From an uncultured Christensenella sp. (lineage in GTDB: Bacteria > Bacillota > Clostridia > Christensenellales > UBA1242), in assembly GCA_910584815.1 (NCBI GenBank), contig CAJUBT010000028.1, positions 1-17,848 on the forward strand: 17,848 nucleotides of DNA, given 5' to 3'. Shown here in pieces: positions 1 through 6,944 of the stretch (position 1 is the stretch's first letter; every line of letters begins with the position of its first letter). A program made the translations under genes and the position numbers. Below the pieces are notes generated by a model. The model saw only the letters and a list, made by a program, of their open reading frames with translations, searched no databases and was not told the DNA's origin.

Positions 1-64
1 TTTTTGAACAATTAAAAATTAAATATGAATATTAAATTTAAAATAAGGTTAAAAAATTTTTAAA

Positions 65-101
65 AATTCTGCAGGTATGTTAATATAATACCTGCAGAAT
101 T
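65..101. repeat. Perfect 14-bp inverted repeat (hairpin)
   Basis: Arms 65-78 (AATTCTGCAGGTAT) and 88-101 are exact reverse complements separated by a 9-nt loop. Each arm contains the palindrome CTGCAG. On the minus strand the stem is followed by a T-rich run (complement of about 48-62), so it could act as a terminator for a minus-strand transcript. On the plus strand the downstream run is only A/T mixed. A terminator for a gene just outside the window is the simplest reading. Confidence 0.6.
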
Positions 102-105
102 AATA

Positions 106-133
106 TTAATTTAAGAAGATTTATTTATATAAT
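106..133 (+). promoter_or_regulatory. Possible promoter for the COG2426-type gene
   Basis: A consensus -10 TATAAT lies at 128-133 with a weak -35 TTAATT at 106-111, spacing 16. It would start transcription near 140 and give a 5' leader of about 40 nt before the GTG at 183. The -10 is good but the -35 is poor in such AT-rich DNA. Confidence 0.4.
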
Positions 134-182
134 TTTGTATAAGGCTTTTTAAAAACAATCTAATTTAAAAGGTATTTGTTAA

Positions 183-1073
183 GTGACAGAATTTATTGAG
201 CAAGTTTTTTCCACCATTTTTGGTAATAATGTAATTTTAGCTACCATTCTTATATCAATTGTTCCTATTATAGAAGTTAAGGGGGCAATTCCTTTTTCTA
301 TGTCAACAAGCATTTGGGGTAATGTTGCATTAAGTTCCACTCAAGCCCTCTTGTTTTCACTTTTAGGTAGTTGTTTAATAGTTCCAATTTTAGCTTTAAT
401 TTATTTGCCAATTATAAATGCACTAAAGCGTAGTAAACTTTTTAAAAAACTTGCTTTAAAAATAGAGGCAAAAGTTAACCGTAGTAAAAACAAAATAGAA
501 AATAAGGCTGAAAAATCTAACTTAAATCAGCAAGAAAATTTTAATGAAAACACTGTTGCAGAAAGTGAAGAAATTAAAGAAAATGAAAATACTTTAGTTA
601 CGGCAAAAGCAAATCAAAAACCACAACAGGAAAGTTCTGCTGTTAAAAGTAAAACTGGCAACGCCGAACCTAAAGTTAGTAATTTAACAGTAAATTCAGA
701 ATTAACAATAACAACTAAGAATGAAGAAAGTAAAAAAACAACAAACATCTTTAAAAGGTCCCAACCATATAATAAAACTTTCTTTATAAAACTAATAAGT
801 GTGTTTTTATTTGTTTGTGTTCCTTTGCCTTTAACTGGTGTTTGGACAGGCACCTGCGTTGCAGTTATGCTTGGGCTTGGTTTTTGGTGGAGTTGTTTAG
901 CTGTTATTCTTGGCAACATAGTTGCTGGAGTGTTGGTAACCTTAGTGGCTTCTATTCCAGGGTTTGATAGTATTTACGTTGTTTATGCGGTGCTTGTGTT
1001 TATAGTATTGTTATTGCTTTATAGCCTTATAAAAAGTTTGGTTGCTAAAAAGCGAAAAAACAAAGCAAATTAA
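183..1073 (+). CDS. Small multidrug export / DedA-like membrane protein (COG2426, PF06695) with large hydrophilic insertion
   Basis: Integral membrane protein of 296 residues. It resembles the small multi-drug export family (COG2426), whose members are usually about 150-180 residues and whose transported substrate is not established. The hallmarks are visible: PIIEVKGAIPF at residues 28-38 and VPLPLTGVWTG at 213-223, the two pseudo-symmetric re-entrant motifs seen in DedA-like folds. Hydrophobic segments lie near 13-30, 52-78, 200-215, 222-255 and 260-285. Between the halves, about residues 85-195 form a charged K/E/N/Q/S-rich low-complexity insertion with no recognisable domain, probably a cytosolic loop. 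It accounts for the excess length. The start is GTG at 183, with AAAAGG at 167-172 (10-nt spacing). The gene is monocistronic and followed by a terminator. The family call is solid; export function is inherited from the family name only. Confidence 0.85.
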   Translation: MTEFIEQVFSTIFGNNVILATILISIVPIIEVKGAIPFSMSTSIWGNVALSSTQALLFSLLGSCLIVPILALIYLPIINALKRSKLFKKLALKIEAKVNRSKNKIENKAEKSNLNQQENFNENTVAESEEIKENENTLVTAKANQKPQQESSAVKSKTGNAEPKVSNLTVNSELTITTKNEESKKTTNIFKRSQPYNKTFFIKLISVFLFVCVPLPLTGVWTGTCVAVMLGLGFWWSCLAVILGNIVAGVLVTLVASIPGFDSIYVVYAVLVFIVLLLLYSLIKSLVAKKRKNKAN

Positions 1074-1104
1074 AAGTAACATATTTATAACAAATGTAAT
1101 ATTT

Positions 1105-1144
1105 AATTAAGGTAAAATTTGCTTTTTTTGCCTTAATTTTTTTT
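1105..1144 (+). terminator. Rho-independent terminator after the COG2426-type gene
   Basis: Stem AATTAAGGTAAAA (1105-1117) pairs with TTTTGCCTTAATT (1126-1138) with one G-U wobble and an 8-nt loop. It is followed by a T run. Confidence 0.85.
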
Positions 1145-1489
1145 ATTATTTTAACATATATATAATTTATTTTTTTGGGTTTTTGTTACAAGTTTTGTAG
1201 ATAATAAATTAAATTAGTTATAATAAGCATAATAATTACTAGCATTATGTAAAAAGATTGTAAATAGTACTTGATTTTAAGGGGTGAATTGTGCTATTAT
1301 TTTATTAGCCGAATGCTAACAGAAATTTTACTTATTAATTATAATTTTTTATTGATTTTAAAAGTAAAATAATGTTAATTCAATTAATGGTTAAATGTAA
1401 CTAATTTGCAAAAACTAATAAATGCAAATTGTTTTAAATTACTGCTTTTTTTAACTCAATTTAAATAAAACTAAAAGGAGTGAGAGGTT
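1145..1489. other. Gene-free AT-rich region with leader of the sugar transferase
   Basis: No coding frame is supported here. It holds a candidate promoter at 1271-1300 and a presumed leader of about 185 nt. Two inverted repeats lie in the leader: ATTTTACTT (1325-1333) with AAGTAAAAT (1362-1370), and AATTTGCA (1403-1410) with TGCAAATT (1423-1430). No known riboswitch was recognised. Confidence 0.5.
1271..1300 (+). promoter_or_regulatory. Promoter for the sugar phosphotransferase gene
   Basis: TTGATT (-35, 1271-1276) and TATTAT (-10, 1295-1300) are 18 bp apart, a good sigma-A match. Transcription would start near 1307, well upstream of the ATG at 1490. Confidence 0.55.
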
Positions 1490-2254
1490 ATGTATAAATT
1501 TATAAAAAGAACTTTCGATTTATCTTTTTCATTACTCGCCTTAATTGGTTTATCTCCTATACTTTTAATTTTAGCTATTTTAACTGCTATATATAATGGC
1601 AGCCCTGTTATATTTAAACAACCAAGGCCTGGTAAAGATGGCAAAATATTTATGATGTATAAATTCCGTAGTATGTCTAACGCAAAAGATAAAAACGGAA
1701 ATTTATTGCCAGATTCTAAAAGAATAACTAAGTTTGGAAAGTTTTTAAGGGCATCTAGTTTAGATGAATTACCACAACTTATAAACATAATTAAAGGTGA
1801 TATGAGTATTATAGGCCCTCGCCCAAGGCTTGTTAAAGATGCAATTTTTTATAGCGAAGATGTTAAATCTCTTAAAGTTAAACCAGGGCTTACAGGGTTA
1901 TATCAAGTTAATGGAAGGTCCAATAACACTTGGGAGAGTGGTTTTACATACGATGCAATTTATGTAGATAAAATTAGTTTCAAACTAGACACAAAAATTT
2001 TCTTCAAAACTTTCTCTGCCGTTCTTAGCAAAAAAGGTGTTAACACTGGTGAAACCGATTGGCAAGATTATTATTATGGAGATTATCTTCTTAGGGTTGG
2101 CAAAATAACTCAAGAAGAATATAACGAAAAAATTAGAAAAGCAAAACGCATTGTTCAAGAGTTTACTGTTTCAAGAAGTTTTAGAAAACATTTTGCTATG
2201 AAAAATGAAAAAGCTCTTGAAGATTTAGAATTAGAAGAAGATATTGCAAATTAA
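1490..2254 (+). CDS. Undecaprenyl-phosphate sugar phosphotransferase (bacterial sugar transferase, PF02397)
   Basis: Membrane-associated polyisoprenyl-phosphate hexose-1-phosphate transferase. It starts glycan assembly by moving a sugar-1-phosphate from a UDP-sugar onto undecaprenyl phosphate. The 254 residues contain an N-terminal hydrophobic hairpin (about 10-35) and the family signatures KFRSM (58-62), SLDELPQL (90-97, with the D92-E93 catalytic dyad of the PglC-type family), GPRP (109-112) and PGLTG (132-136). The family core is about 180-200 residues. The last 55 or so residues are an extra charged, probably helical tail rich in K/R then E/D. The start is ATG at 1490 with AAAGGAG at 1474-1480. 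The sugar specificity cannot be read from the sequence. The gene stands alone rather than in a glycan cluster, with a possible regulatory leader upstream and a strong terminator downstream. Confidence 0.93.
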   Translation: MYKFIKRTFDLSFSLLALIGLSPILLILAILTAIYNGSPVIFKQPRPGKDGKIFMMYKFRSMSNAKDKNGNLLPDSKRITKFGKFLRASSLDELPQLINIIKGDMSIIGPRPRLVKDAIFYSEDVKSLKVKPGLTGLYQVNGRSNNTWESGFTYDAIYVDKISFKLDTKIFFKTFSAVLSKKGVNTGETDWQDYYYGDYLLRVGKITQEEYNEKIRKAKRIVQEFTVSRSFRKHFAMKNEKALEDLELEEDIAN

Positions 2255-2287
2255 AATAAAGAGAAAAACTCTCTTTATTTTTTTATT
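2255..2287 (+). terminator. Rho-independent terminator after the sugar transferase
   Basis: AATAAAGAGA (2255-2264) pairs perfectly with TCTCTTTATT (2270-2279) across a 5-nt loop, followed by T7. It begins directly after the stop codon. Confidence 0.92.
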
Positions 2288-2366
2288 CTTACAATCATTA
2301 TTTTGTTTATATGATAACCGATAATCTAGCATTTAATAAGTTTTAAAGTAGTATATATAATTGATA

Positions 2367-2401
2367 AAGGCAAATAGTTGTTAATATGATTTATTTGCCT
2401 T
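2367..2401. repeat. Inverted repeat upstream of mntP
   Basis: AAGGCAAATA (2367-2376) and TATTTGCCTT (2392-2401) are exact reverse complements with a 15-nt loop. No T run follows on the plus strand, so a terminator role is unlikely. Function is unknown. Confidence 0.4.
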
Positions 2402-2434
2402 CATAATGCTTGTTGCGCGTTTTTAAAATAAATT

Positions 2435-2473
2435 GTTAAATGCTATTTTTTTTGTCTTTAAAAAGCATTTAAC
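2435..2473. repeat. Inverted repeat overlapping the mntP -35 element
   Basis: GTTAAATGCT (2435-2444) and AGCATTTAAC (2464-2473) are perfect 10-bp arms. The right arm runs into the -35 element of the mntP promoter, so a protein bound there would compete with RNA polymerase. It could be an operator or a chance feature. Confidence 0.4.
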
Positions 2474-2498
2474 ATATTTTTATTTGTTGTGTTATAAT
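2469..2498 (+). promoter_or_regulatory. mntP promoter
   Basis: TTAACA (2469-2474) and a perfect TATAAT (2493-2498) are 18 bp apart, with an extended -10 TGT at 2490-2492. The predicted start near 2505 leaves a leader of only about 20 nt, so there is no room for a riboswitch between promoter and gene. Confidence 0.7.
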
Positions 2499-2526
2499 AA
2501 CTTTACTTTTTGTTATAGAGGAATGT

Positions 2527-3183
2527 ATGGGACTATTAGAAATCTTTTTAACTGGCGTTGCGCTAGCTATGGATGCCTTTGCTGTTAGCATTTGTAAAGG
2601 TTTAGAACAGAAAAAATTTAATGCAATTAATATGCTAATAATTGCTTTCTTGTTCGGCTTTTTTCAGTTTGCAATGCCATTAATAGCATACTTCTGTTGT
2701 AAGGGTTTTGCAGGCTATATACAAAGTTTTGACCATTGGATTGCTTTCGGCTTGTTATCGTTTATTGGTTTAAAAATGATTATAGAATGCGTTGTTGAAT
2801 ATAAAAAAGAAAAGAAGAATTTAATTAAAGATGCAAACATAGAGGGCAACACAAAAAACAACAATGAATTGAATAAAGAAGAATTTGCAAAGAAGGAAAG
2901 CGAAAAAACAAAACTAAATTTAAAAGAATTAATTATACTTGCAATAGCAACAAGTATAGATGCTTTGGTGGTTGGCATAACTTTGGCACTTACTAATGCT
3001 AACATATTTCTAGCTTCTGGAATTATAGGCATAGTAACATTTGTAATTTGCTGTGGGGGAGTTTTAATAGGCACTTTCTTTGGATCTAAATTTAAAACTT
3101 CAGCAGAAATTGTAGGGGGTATTATTTTAATTTTAATTGGTCTAAAAATTTTACTAGAACATTTAGGTGTGCTTGTTTTTTAA
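2527..3183 (+). CDS. mntP: Putative manganese efflux pump MntP
   Basis: Inner-membrane exporter of Mn(II), which protects against manganese excess. The 218-residue protein has the MntP (DUF204, PF02659) duplicated architecture of two three-helix halves. Each half carries its conserved aspartate motif: ALAMDAFAVS with D16 and ATSIDALVVG with D145. Hydrophobic segments lie near 3-22, 34-58, 70-90, 134-156, 160-184 and 192-216. E. coli MntP is about 188 residues. The extra length is a K/E/N-rich loop at about 92-133 between the halves. The start is ATG at 2527 with AGAGG just upstream (short, about 5-nt spacing). The gene is monocistronic, with a near-consensus extended -10 promoter and an inverted repeat touching its -35. 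Confidence 0.93.
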   Translation: MGLLEIFLTGVALAMDAFAVSICKGLEQKKFNAINMLIIAFLFGFFQFAMPLIAYFCCKGFAGYIQSFDHWIAFGLLSFIGLKMIIECVVEYKKEKKNLIKDANIEGNTKNNNELNKEEFAKKESEKTKLNLKELIILAIATSIDALVVGITLALTNANIFLASGIIGIVTFVICCGGVLIGTFFGSKFKTSAEIVGGIILILIGLKILLEHLGVLVF

Positions 3184-3210
3184 AAATGCATAAAAAAATG
3201 TTGTAAATGT

Positions 3211-3239
3211 TTGATTAAACTTTAAAAATTTAGTATTAT
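3211..3239 (+). promoter_or_regulatory. Promoter for the MBL-fold gene
   Basis: TTGATT (3211-3216) and TATTAT (3234-3239) are 17 bp apart. The start would fall near 3246, giving a leader of about 20 nt before the ATG at 3267. Confidence 0.65.
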
Positions 3240-3266
3240 TTTTTTGAAGAAAGGAAAACTAAAAAG

Positions 3267-4526
3267 ATGAAAATTACAATTTTAGGCACAGGCTGTATTT
3301 GGACAAAGCGTGCGTGTGCAAGTTATTTAATTAATAATGATATTATGATAGACCCAGGCTCTGGCACTTTAAAACAACTTTTTCAAAGCACAAACAAGGT
3401 GCTTCATCACGAAAAAATAGAAAGAATAAAATTAATATTAATAACTCACTATCATAGTGACCATTATTTTGACATACTATATTTTATTTGGAAGCTTGCT
3501 TCCGATAAAAACCCTAACACTCGTGCAACCATTATTTGTCCGCCAGGTGGTGAAGAAAAAATTAAAACACTTTGCAGCCTAGGTATGAGTAAAGCAACTT
3601 TTGAAAAATTGAATTTTGATAAATATATTAAAATTGTAGATGCTTCTAAAATGGGAACTTTCCAATATGGAAATTTTGAAATAACCTCTCATAGAATGGA
3701 CCACGGTCCAACCGAATGTTATGGCTATACTTTTAAAGAAGTTGGTGGTAAAACTGTTAGTTTCACTGGAGATAGCAATTTTTGTGACAGTATGCAATTT
3801 ATGGTAGATAACAGTAATGTTGCTTTTGTTGATATGGCTGGCACAGATATTTCTAGCAAGCATTTTAACATTATAGATGGAATTAAATTAATGCAAGAGT
3901 ATAAAGATAAATGCACTATTATTCCTTGTCATTTAACTTCACAAGCACTAGATTATTGTATTGGCAAAATAAACCCACCAAGAGATTTAATGGTTATAGA
4001 TACTGCCCTTGATAGACCATATTGCTATGAGTTAGATAGTAATATTTTACAAGAATCGGAAGAATTTAATGTTGAACTTGCCACCGATAAATTTAATTTA
4101 ATTGTAGGAGATATTGTAGATTTAAAATTATCTTCAACTAACCGCACTAATACCCAAAATAATTTACCAACTTATTGTTTTGATATTCTTCTTCATAACT
4201 CTCAAGATCTTATTGGCCAAGTTAATTATTCTGTTGTGCCAGAAAGTTTTGATGGTCACGACTATAATGTTTTTTTAACATTAAATAAAAATTACGAAAA
4301 TATGAAATCTGTAAAATATGAAAGTTGTTCCTTAATTAAGGAAGTTGCAAAACATCATAATTCAAACACGCTATATCTTGCTTGTGCTCCAGATGATTTT
4401 GACACAAGAAAGGTTTACGAAAGTTTAGGCGCTTATTTAAAAGAAATTAAAACTTCAACTTTTGTGGATGAAACCAACACTCGAAAAACTCAGGAAAGCG
4501 GCGTTTGGGTTTGGGAGTTTGATTAA
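3267..4526 (+). CDS. Metallo-beta-lactamase-fold hydrolase fused to a degenerate GNAT-like domain
   Basis: 419 residues in two parts. Residues 1-250 are an RNase Z-like MBL-fold hydrolase with a full metal set visible: HYHSDH at 61-66 (H61, H63, D65, H66), H146, D169 in FTGDS, and H222 in PCH. The start MKITILGTG is typical of this group. Residues about 265-400 resemble a GNAT acetyltransferase: PTYCFDILL (301-309), a strand with IGQVNYSV (316-323), and the typical ending LACAPDDFDTRKVYESLGA (371-389), which matches the 'CNPDN.aSRKvcEkLGa' pattern. The acetyl-CoA pyrophosphate loop (R/Q-x-x-G-x-G/A) expected around 340-350 is replaced by YENMKSVKYES, so acetyl-CoA binding is doubtful. The substrate is unknown. 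RBS AAAGGA lies near 3249-3254. The MBL call is firm; the GNAT relationship is by eye. Confidence 0.85.
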   Translation: MKITILGTGCIWTKRACASYLINNDIMIDPGSGTLKQLFQSTNKVLHHEKIERIKLILITHYHSDHYFDILYFIWKLASDKNPNTRATIICPPGGEEKIKTLCSLGMSKATFEKLNFDKYIKIVDASKMGTFQYGNFEITSHRMDHGPTECYGYTFKEVGGKTVSFTGDSNFCDSMQFMVDNSNVAFVDMAGTDISSKHFNIIDGIKLMQEYKDKCTIIPCHLTSQALDYCIGKINPPRDLMVIDTALDRPYCYELDSNILQESEEFNVELATDKFNLIVGDIVDLKLSSTNRTNTQNNLPTYCFDILLHNSQDLIGQVNYSVVPESFDGHDYNVFLTLNKNYENMKSVKYESCSLIKEVAKHHNSNTLYLACAPDDFDTRKVYESLGAYLKEIKTSTFVDETNTRKTQESGVWVWEFD

Positions 4527-4555
4527 TACCTTTGTTAATTTATTATAAGTTTAAT

Positions 4556-4584
4556 AAAAGCAAGCACAATTATGCTTGCTTTTT
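4556..4584 (+). terminator. Terminator hairpin after the MBL/GNAT-like gene
   Basis: AAAAGCAAGCA (4556-4566) pairs perfectly with TGCTTGCTTTT (4573-4583) across a 6-nt loop. The T run at the 3' side is partly inside the stem. Confidence 0.85.
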
Positions 4585-4613
4585 AATAGTAACAATTTAA
4601 GGTAAACATTTTA

Positions 4614-4643
4614 TTGTCAAACAATACATTAATTTTATATAAT
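4614..4643 (+). promoter_or_regulatory. Promoter for the two-helix membrane protein gene
   Basis: TTGTCA (4614-4619) and TATAAT (4638-4643) are 18 bp apart. The expected start is near 4650. Confidence 0.65.
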
Positions 4644-4706
4644 ATATGTATCTTGTTTTTTAAACTTTTCTTGGATAAAAATACAAAGAATTAATAAGGA
4701 ATTTAT

Positions 4707-5408
4707 ATGACTGATGATTTATATGATAATGATTTTTTAAAACAACGAATAAAACTTTGCAATAAGTTCCATAATGAAGCAGAAGATAGAGAAACTTTTT
4801 ATGTAACTTTTAAAAGAAGCACTGGCGCGTTTTTACTTGATTTATTTTTTGGTTTTAAAGCTGTTCAGTTTTACTTTGCAATAGCTTTTTGTTTGGTATT
4901 ATATTTAACGGCTCCTAAATATGATAGCATTAAATTAGCATTTTTACTTTTTATGTGCCTAATAATTTTTTGTTATTTGGTTAGATTATTTTATAAAATT
5001 AGCTTGTGGCGATATTTTAAATATGTTGTGTTAAGTAACTTAGGTATTTATATTTTAGTAAATAATCTTTCAGGGCGTTATGAAAGTTTTAATGGGAAAA
5101 AGCGTTTTCTTATAAATGTTAGGTGGTCACTTTATGACTGGCAAGAATTAAGCCAAGTTAAAACTTATAGTAATAACATTTCACGAATGATGCGTTTAAA
5201 GAATATAACTTTATATAGATGGGATGGTAATGAAGATTTGCCTTATTTTAAGAAAGAAGACTATGATAAAATAATAGAAATGGCAAAAGAAAAGATTAAA
5301 AAGAAGAAAAAGAAAAAAAATAGTAAAACAGAGAATACTAAAGCAAATATGGATTTTTTTGAAAAAGCAGAAGATTTTTATATGGGAAGAAAGGATGAAA
5401 TAGAATAA
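4707..5408 (+). CDS. Two-helix membrane protein, possible PH-like domain
   Basis: 233 residues, no confident family. Order of parts: a charged N-terminus (1-45), two transmembrane helices (about 50-67 and 73-95), then a soluble part. The stretch YFKYVVLSNLGIYIL (103-117), followed by W140, WQELSQVKTY (145-154) and ITLYRWDG (167-174), has the beta-strand rhythm of bacterial membrane-anchored PH-like domains (the bPH/YcxB-type arrangement of two helices then a PH fold). That assignment is inference from pattern only. A run of lysines (about 197-204) and an E/K-rich tail end the protein. ATG at 4707 follows AAGGA at 4696-4700. It is a single gene with its own promoter, and no terminator hairpin is obvious after it. 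Confidence 0.8.
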   Translation: MTDDLYDNDFLKQRIKLCNKFHNEAEDRETFYVTFKRSTGAFLLDLFFGFKAVQFYFAIAFCLVLYLTAPKYDSIKLAFLLFMCLIIFCYLVRLFYKISLWRYFKYVVLSNLGIYILVNNLSGRYESFNGKKRFLINVRWSLYDWQELSQVKTYSNNISRMMRLKNITLYRWDGNEDLPYFKKEDYDKIIEMAKEKIKKKKKKKNSKTENTKANMDFFEKAEDFYMGRKDEIE

Positions 5409-5809
5409 AATAAAATTTAAATATTTAGTTTTGTGATTTATACTGATATACATAAAATTAAATTTTAAAAAGATTGACTGTATTGTTTTTAAAAACTATA
5501 CTTGTTATGTAATGTTTTATGAATTGTTTTTTTAAACTTTAAATAGTAAGTTTAAAGCATAATTAAAACTAATTTTTTAATTATATTCTGTAACATAATT
5601 AAAATAATAATATTAAAATATATATGTAAATTGATATACAAAAACTAAAATATAAATAACATTTTAATATTAGAAAATGAAATTTTAGTTAAACAATAAA
5701 ATTAATAAAGGTTTTTTATTGTAATAATTAATGCTTTTATAAAATTGTTACTTTAATTAAAATGTTTATTTAAAATTTTAAATAGTAAAAAAAGAAAAAG
5801 GCAAAAGAA
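5409..5809. other. Gene-free AT-rich region
   Basis: No supported coding frame. One inverted repeat, TTTAAACTT (5531-5539) with AAGTTTAAA (5548-5556), is followed by A/T DNA rather than a clean T run. No convincing promoter for the downstream gene could be picked out of the A/T background. Confidence 0.5.
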
Positions 5810-6748
5810 ATGAATAATTTTAACGAAATTAAAAAACTAATAGGCAATACTCCACTTGTGGATATTGAATATAAATATAAAAATAGAACTCTTCACGCAT
5901 TTGCAAAACTTGAGTGGTACAATCTATCTGGAAGCATTAAAGATAGACCTGCTTTTGAAATTTTAAAATCGGCTTACGAAAGTGGTGCTTTGGTAGCTGG
6001 GCAAACAATTTGTGAAACAACCTCTGGCAATATGGGAATTGGCATTTGTGCAGTTGCTAAGCTATTAGGTAACCCTGTGGTTATTTGTATGCCAAGAACA
6101 ATGAGTAAAGAAAGGCAAGAACTTTTAAAATTATTTGGGGCTAAATTAGAACTAACAGATAGCTTTAAAGATGCTTTTGCTAAGGCAGAAGAATATAAAA
6201 AGAATGGTGCTTTTTTAACCTATCAATTTGAAAATACAAGTAACAAAAAAGCACACTACGAAACAACAGCTCCAGAAATTTATGCTAAGGTTAAAAACGC
6301 TTCTTGCTTTATAAGCGGGGTTGGCACAGGTGGAACTTTAATGGGTGCAGGCAAATTTTTAAAAGAAAAATGTGGTGCAAAAATTATTGCAGTAGACCCA
6401 GCAGAGAGCAGCATTCTAACAAACGGCACAAGTTTAGGTAACCATAAAATACAAGGTCTTAGCGATGGGCTTATTCCAAAGTTATATAATGCTGAGGATG
6501 TAGACCAAATAATTCCAATTAAAAGCGATGATGCTATTGCAATGGCAAGAAAGTTGAGTATGGAACTTGGTTTATCTGTTGGCATTTCAAGTGGGGCAAA
6601 CTTTTTAGGTTGTGCTTTAAGTGGTTTGGATAATGCAACTACAGTTTTTTCAGATGATAGTAAAAAGTATTTATCTACAGATTTAATTGAAAATATAAAA
6701 AGTACTCTTGTAGATGAAATTACTTTAATAAAGTATACAGTGCTATAA
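5810..6748 (+). CDS. PLP-dependent cysteine synthase family protein
   Basis: Fold-type II PLP enzyme of 312 residues, about the length of O-acetylserine sulfhydrylase (CysK/CysM), which makes cysteine from O-acetylserine and sulfide in the cytosol. Visible motifs: IGNTPLV (11-17), SGSIKDR with the Schiff-base lysine K44, the substrate loop TSGNMG (71-76), the PLP phosphate cradle GTGGT (172-176), and GISSGAN (258-264) with the serine that contacts the pyridine nitrogen. Differences from typical CysK are NLSGS where NPGGS or NPAGS is usual before the lysine, and QGLSDGLIP (215-223) instead of QGIGAGFIP. The substrate may therefore not be O-acetylserine. No serine acetyltransferase or sulfur genes are nearby. 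GGCAAAAGAA before ATG 5810 is a weak RBS. Alternatives are CBS-like or diaminopropionate synthase-like enzymes. Confidence 0.88.
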   Translation: MNNFNEIKKLIGNTPLVDIEYKYKNRTLHAFAKLEWYNLSGSIKDRPAFEILKSAYESGALVAGQTICETTSGNMGIGICAVAKLLGNPVVICMPRTMSKERQELLKLFGAKLELTDSFKDAFAKAEEYKKNGAFLTYQFENTSNKKAHYETTAPEIYAKVKNASCFISGVGTGGTLMGAGKFLKEKCGAKIIAVDPAESSILTNGTSLGNHKIQGLSDGLIPKLYNAEDVDQIIPIKSDDAIAMARKLSMELGLSVGISSGANFLGCALSGLDNATTVFSDDSKKYLSTDLIENIKSTLVDEITLIKYTVL

Positions 6749-6843
6749 TTTTAAAAAAGAATTTAGCACATAATAAAATTATAATAAATATATAAAAAAA
6801 TTTATATATTATTTAAAAAATAAAAACAAGTAAAAACAAATTT

Positions 6844-6879
6844 AAAGGTTTTAAGTTAAAATAACTTAAAACTTTTTTT
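6844..6879 (+). terminator. Rho-independent terminator after the PLP enzyme
   Basis: AAAGGTTTTAAGTT (6844-6857) pairs with AACTTAAAACTTTT (6863-6876) with one G-U wobble and a 5-nt loop, followed by further T residues. Confidence 0.85.
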
Positions 6880-6887
6880 AATTAATT

Positions 6888-6914
6888 TTGTTTTTTAGGT
6901 TATTATGTTATACT
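6888..6914 (+). promoter_or_regulatory. Promoter for the SDR gene
   Basis: An extended -10 (TG at 6906-6907, TATACT at 6909-6914) is preceded by TTGTTT at 6888-6893 (spacing 15, short). Transcription would start near 6921. The TTG at 6888 therefore cannot be the start codon, which supports ATG 6945. Confidence 0.5.
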
Positions 6915-6944
6915 TTCTTTATAACTAAAAAGGGGTTATTGGTA

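Noticed and set aside
614..919. Minus-strand frame opposite the COG2426-type gene
   Set aside because: It is a shadow of the coding frame on the other strand and has no ribosome site or promoter.
2255..2526. yybP-ykoY manganese riboswitch before mntP
   Set aside because: None of the conserved G-rich core is present and the predicted leader is only about 20 nt.
2715..3074. Minus-strand frame opposite mntP
   Set aside because: Shadow of a well-supported membrane protein gene; its hydrophobic and S/F-rich content mirrors the plus strand.
6888..6944. Longer SDR reading frame starting at TTG 6888
   Set aside because: The extended -10 promoter lies inside this stretch and the only good ribosome site precedes ATG 6945. 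The extra 19 residues are not SDR-like.
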